Positions 39,235-42,202 of a stretch of DNA of 42,202 bases are shown here, one piece after another. The translations under genes were made by a program, and so were the position numbers. The stretch covers positions 1 through 42,202 of the forward strand of contig CAJUIA010000034.1 in NCBI GenBank assembly GCA_910586485.1, in the 5' to 3' direction. Numbering within the stretch: the stretch's first letter is position 1; every line of letters begins with the position of its first letter. This DNA comes from an uncultured Acetatifactor sp. (GTDB lineage Bacteria; Bacillota; Clostridia; Lachnospirales; Lachnospiraceae). The notes beneath the pieces are model-generated. The model was given only the letters and a program-made list of their open reading frames with translations. It had not been told where the DNA came from and searched no databases.

Positions 39235-40620
39235 TTACTCCTTTTTGTAAAGAATCTCTTTTGTCCTAAGATAACGGTTCCATCTTTTTTCGTCAATTTT
39301 AAGAAATGTGATGATAGAATTTTTATAACCCTCCGGTTCTTTTGACGTGCACAGCCTAAGCACCGTCTGAAATCTTTCATCTCCTTCCAAAATCTCTTTT
39401 AAAATCACCGCTGTATCCGGCTTGTTTGCTTTGATTATATAATCCGGTTCAGCAACAATCTGGCCAAAATATTGTGAAAACCTTTCATAGTCATTCGGAT
39501 GCCTGTCCTTTATATGCGCAATCTGCTCGTCTGTTATGACCACCTCATCCGTGACAATGTCCTCTGTTATGCACTTGTATATTTCCCTGTTAATCTTGCC
39601 AACCCTATGCACTTGATTTTCCTCTTTTGATGAATCTATTGTACCAGATTTCAGTTCATCTGCAACCGCTTTTTTCTCTTCTTCATATTTTTCCATGCCT
39701 CTGTCTTCGTCAGGTCAGACGTGCCGCACTCATACCGCAGGCGGTTAATATCCGGCTTTACTCCGCATTTCCTGCAGAACTCTTCGTATTCTCTGATTTT
39801 CCCTTTTATTTTAGAGGATATGGCCTTTGTATCCCCACCCAAGGACGAAAGCGCTTCCCGCTCCCGCTGCAGGGCACGGATATTCCGCTCCATAGACCGC
39901 ATCTTCTGTGTCATATGGTAATAGTCATAGGTTTTCCCTTTAATTGTAACTGATTCCGGCTCCGGGTCCTCCTTGGGAAGAGAAGAAGTCCTCTCAAACC
40001 ATACATGATGCTTGTGACGACAGTTATAGCCGTTCAACCCCAATGCTTAGCGCCGTCCGCGCTGTACCCAGTGGCATACCACAGAGACATGATCCTGTCC
40101 TGGCCGATCCGGTACGCTTCTTCGGAATAGTCTGTACCATCCTTTATAAAGTAGACCCTGCCCTGCCACTGCTCATGATTGGCGTGCCCTGTCCCTATAT
40201 TTCTGGCGCCCCAGTGTTTGGAAACATATACCAGGTTTTCGCCGGTATTCTGTATATTGGCATCCATAATCCGCGCAGAAATCTGGTGTACTCCCGTTCT
40301 CACCGCTGCCTTTCCCGCCTGCTTCCATACCCGGAGATCATCCAGATAAGACAGATCGGCAGCCTCTTTTAAAAGCTTCTTATCTATTTTTCCTACTGTG
40401 CTTATAATCCCCTGCAGCAACCTCCTGACCGTCTTTTTATGGTCCAGAGTGTTCTTTGCCACAGCCTTCCGGTATTCCTGATCTGCACACAGCAGTTTCA
40501 TGGCCTCTTTGCGTATCCGCGTCGGACTAAATCCCAATTCATAAAGCTGCTGGGCCTCAATCTCTGCGGTGCGCAAATAGGCCATTGTCTCCCGAATTCT
40601 GTCTGCTACATCCTTAATAA
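39235..40620 (-). pseudogene. phage minor capsid protein with C-terminal PBECR nuclease domain, frameshifted
   Basis: Three frames make one phage protein. About 40620-40034 gives the helical middle of a minor capsid 2 protein (AEIEAQQLYELGFSPTRIRK, TAVRTGVHQISARI-like, GTGHANHEQWQGRVYF). 40043-39651 continues it (LNGYNCRHKHHVWFE, YYHMTQKMRSMERNIRALQR). 39696-39235 holds a PBECR (phage-barnase-EndoU-colicin-RelE-like) domain: TDEVVITDEQIAHIKDRHP, then the LKEI to LRLCTSKEP stretch, ending NRYLRTKEILYKK. Shifts occur near 40040 and 39690, and the 5' end is missing. The PBECR part alone keeps an intact 153-codon frame, so a free toxin fragment could still be made, though no good ribosome site was seen. 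Confidence 0.75.
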
Positions 40621-40657
40621 CTTCATGCTCCAGACATTGTAGTAGGAGGTGAACTGC

Positions 40658-40744
40658 ATGGAAGTATTTGCTGCCCTTATTGTCACTGTTGCGGCTGGTG
40701 TAATTTGCCATTACATCATCAAATGGTTAGACAGCGACAAATAG
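40658..40744 (+). CDS. 28-aa hydrophobic peptide, Fst-like type I toxin candidate
   Basis: ATG 40658 stands 8 nt after a perfect AGGAGG (40644-40649). The peptide has a membrane segment (ALIVTVAAGVICHYIIKWL) and a charged tail ending in DSDK. The pattern of one helix then W-L-D and charges recalls Fst/Ldr-type membrane toxins and is seen as unnamed tiny proteins in gut clostridia. A short hairpin ATAGGC/GCCTAT begins at its stop. It runs antisense to the decayed 5' side of the phage capsid gene. The function is inferred from shape only. Confidence 0.55.
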   Translation: MEVFAALIVTVAAGVICHYIIKWLDSDK

Positions 40745-40790
40745 GCGGTAACTAGCCTATGGCTCTAAGCCCTGCCATTGCCAAAATTGG

Positions 40791-40822
40791 GAATAGAAAA
40801 CCCCGGCGCTGGAACACCGGGG
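40791..40822 (-). terminator. terminator downstream of the ANT(6)-like gene
   Basis: CCCCGG (40817-40822 complement) pairs with CCGGGG (40801-40806 complement), then TTTTCTATTC on the minus strand. It may also stop plus-strand reading from the small peptide gene. Confidence 0.65.
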
Positions 40823-40962
40823 CTTTCGTTGTCGTCCTGCATGGACTATTTACTGCTCTTTGCCTACTGGCACTATAGCATATGCGTTTTGCGATTGCAA
40901 GATACATCGGAATAACAATGTCAAATATCCATACGTTCCAACGCTATTTTATTTACATGCTT

Positions 40963-41817
40963 TTAAATATTATATTTCAGCAAATCACCTTTTATCTGTT
41001 TCATATAGCTCTCTATACCTTTTTCTTCTGATTCATCATATGTAAACTCCAATTTTGTGGCAACGATTCTTGCCACATCACCAAACAGGTAAAGCATATC
41101 AAATGCCGCCTTCCACATATTGCCGTAATCTGCATCGGAATATGTGGCCTTAAACCTTTTATATATATTTTCCGGTAAATATTTTTTTAAATATTTGCCG
41201 CATTTCCCCAGAGAAACCTTAAAGTCATAATTTATGCCCACATACCACTCCAGCATAAGAATAAGCATGTCTCTGACATAATGATTCATCATTTCCATTG
41301 CATAGGACAGTTCATCTCTGGCAATTCCCTTTGCCACATTGTTCAGGCACCAGTGGAATTCACTGCAGCAATCTGCAAATATATGGGCGGATGGTTTTTT
41401 TACATACCAAAAGCCCTCCGCAATCTGTATATTGGGAAATGTTCTATCTTTATCCAGTAATAGCAGCATTGGCTCACCGTCATCAACATATTTCTCCGGC
41501 GTGACATTTAAATCAATTCTGTTTCCATCCGCAAATATCATCAGATAAAAATAATTGCCGTCATTATCCGGAGGTATCAATTCCATGCTTTCAGGCTTAT
41601 GCATCAAGGATGGCATCCCAAACTTTTCTTTGATCCATTCCACATTATCCCAAAATGGCGTGACATCATCCACATAGAAAGCAATGTCAAAATCCTGATA
41701 CACATCCACAGGGCAGTCTGCATTTGCTCTGGAACCACCCATAGTTACTGCTCGGATGCGTTCGTCCTCTTTTGCAATGCTTAATACTAAATCTATCATT
41801 TCTTCCGGTGTCCGCAT
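40963..41817 (-). CDS. aadE: aminoglycoside 6-adenylyltransferase family protein (ANT(6)/AadE-like)
   Basis: A 284-aa protein of the AadE/AadK family. The N-terminal nucleotidyltransferase site is VTMGGSRAN followed by DVYQDFDIAFYV (metal Asp residues), with NRIDLNVTPEKY supplying the third acidic strand. The C-terminal helical part (FHWCLNNVAKGIARDELSYA) is normal for the family. Members adenylate streptomycin at position 6. Length and motifs are complete, so activity is plausible, but distant chromosomal AadK forms give low resistance. ATG 41817 has AGGAGG at 8 nt; an upstream in-frame extension lacks a site. It lies beside a phage remnant and tRNA-Pro, which suggests acquisition. Confidence 0.85.
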   Translation of the reverse strand: MRTPEEMIDLVLSIAKEDERIRAVTMGGSRANADCPVDVYQDFDIAFYVDDVTPFWDNVEWIKEKFGMPSLMHKPESMELIPPDNDGNYFYLMIFADGNRIDLNVTPEKYVDDGEPMLLLLDKDRTFPNIQIAEGFWYVKKPSAHIFADCCSEFHWCLNNVAKGIARDELSYAMEMMNHYVRDMLILMLEWYVGINYDFKVSLGKCGKYLKKYLPENIYKRFKATYSDADYGNMWKAAFDMLYLFGDVARIVATKLEFTYDESEEKGIESYMKQIKGDLLKYNI

Positions 41818-42090
41818 AGTATATACCTCCTGCTTTTGTTTTTGCAACAGTTCTACAAACTGTCCAATGTGCAATCCGTCCGCAAACCAATAATGTGCCT
41901 GCGCAGAAATTGGAAATACAATTTTAACTTCTTGTTGTTCCACCTGCTACTGGATAAGTGGAGTGTAAGTGGAGCGCAGTGGGAGTTCGGACGGAGTAAT
42001 CAGGGGGCGTACCGTCGGCGTACAAATGCCTTTTCCTGCGTCTTCGCGGTATGTATTCGACAAAAGGACAGATTAGAATGTACAAAATAA
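41818..42090. other. region upstream of the ANT(6)-like gene, no gene recognised
   Basis: The frame continues upstream of the ATG with HYWFADGLHIGQFVELLQKQ, which looks like a gene tail or an older N-terminus, but no family is recognised. GTGGAG repeats near 41958-41974 are short. No promoter with both boxes was found. Confidence 0.3.
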
Positions 42091-42121
42091 ACAAGTAATG
42101 AGCCAGAAGCACTGGCTCATT
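42091..42121 (-). terminator. terminator after tRNA-Pro
   Basis: AATGAGCCA (42097-42105) pairs with TGGCTCATT (42113-42121), followed on the minus strand by ACTTGTTTATTTT. Confidence 0.7.
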
Positions 42122-42147
42122 AGCTGTTTTATATAACATTTCGTCAA

Positions 42148-42202
42148 TCGGGGTAACAGGATTCGAACCTGCGACCTCCTGGTCCCAAACCAGGCGCTCT
42201 AG
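42148..42202 (-). tRNA. tRNA-Pro(UGG), partial
   Basis: The 3' part of a tRNA: anticodon stem CCTGG/CCAGG around TTTGGGA (UGG), T-loop GTTCGAATC, acceptor end TACCCCG with A73. The 5' part lies beyond the window. Confidence 0.9.

Overview
The window looks like the chromosome of a gut-type Firmicute, most likely a Lachnospiraceae-like Clostridium relative. Evidence: mid-40s GC by eye, strong AGGAGG ribosome sites, consensus sigma-A promoters, a CspA-like S8 peptidase, CD3324-type and RNHCP small proteins, and a clostridial tRNA cluster. No species can be named from the sequence alone. Most genes are on the minus strand.

Region by region. 1-5.7 kb: the N-terminal part of an S8 (subtilisin-like) peptidase and a CoA-disulfide reductase/rhodanese gene, separated by a cassette encoding an AAA ATPase and an RloB protein (an AbiLi/AbiLii-like abortive-infection pair). 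A perfect 71-bp direct repeat bounds this cassette. 5.8-9.8 kb: a kinase-phosphatase-RNA ligase of Pnkp layout, then an ECF sigma factor overlapping a membrane protein with a degenerate M23 domain. 9.9-15.4 kb: an M18 aminopeptidase, a GDP-L-fucose route (gmd, fcl, manC) and a DJ-1/PfpI protein. 15.6-20.6 kb: a CYTH phosphatase-like protein, then an apparent yybP-ykoY (Mn2+) riboswitch ahead of a cation/Ca2+ antiporter whose stop codon overlaps the start of a diguanylate cyclase gene, and an S41 peptidase. 20.7-22.6 kb: hicAB toxin-antitoxin among wrecked genes (HNH nuclease, Xre regulator, tyrosine integrase).

22.67-28.5 kb is a compact integrated element of about 5.8 kb. It has a tyrosine integrase, an Xre regulator, a primase/helicase-type ATPase, a zinc-ribbon membrane protein and small unknown proteins. 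It has split a host tRNA-Leu(UAG) gene in the anticodon loop. One end is a tRNA rebuilt as a chimera; the other is a 41-nt 5' stub followed 17 nt later by a complete, different tRNA-Leu(UAG) carried by the element, then a terminator, then an integrase whose ribosome site lies inside a long hairpin. A host tRNA cluster (Arg-His-Gln-Lys, in transcription order) follows.

29-38.7 kb: RNHCP and CD3324-like proteins, an alpha/beta hydrolase, a fused double-kinase protein, a TetR-SDR-condensation-domain operon, a GT-C type membrane glycosyltransferase and an unknown membrane protein. 38.8-42.2 kb: a small zinc-ribbon ORF, a frameshifted phage minor-capsid/PBECR gene, a 28-aa Fst-like membrane peptide, an ANT(6)-type nucleotidyltransferase and a partial tRNA-Pro.

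The most unusual points are the tRNA-splitting element with its replacement tRNA and hairpin-guarded integrase, the repeat-bounded RloAB cassette with a long operator palindrome and a possible small RNA, and the metal riboswitch placed over a c-di-GMP synthase. No CRISPR array, rRNA or complete insertion sequence was seen.
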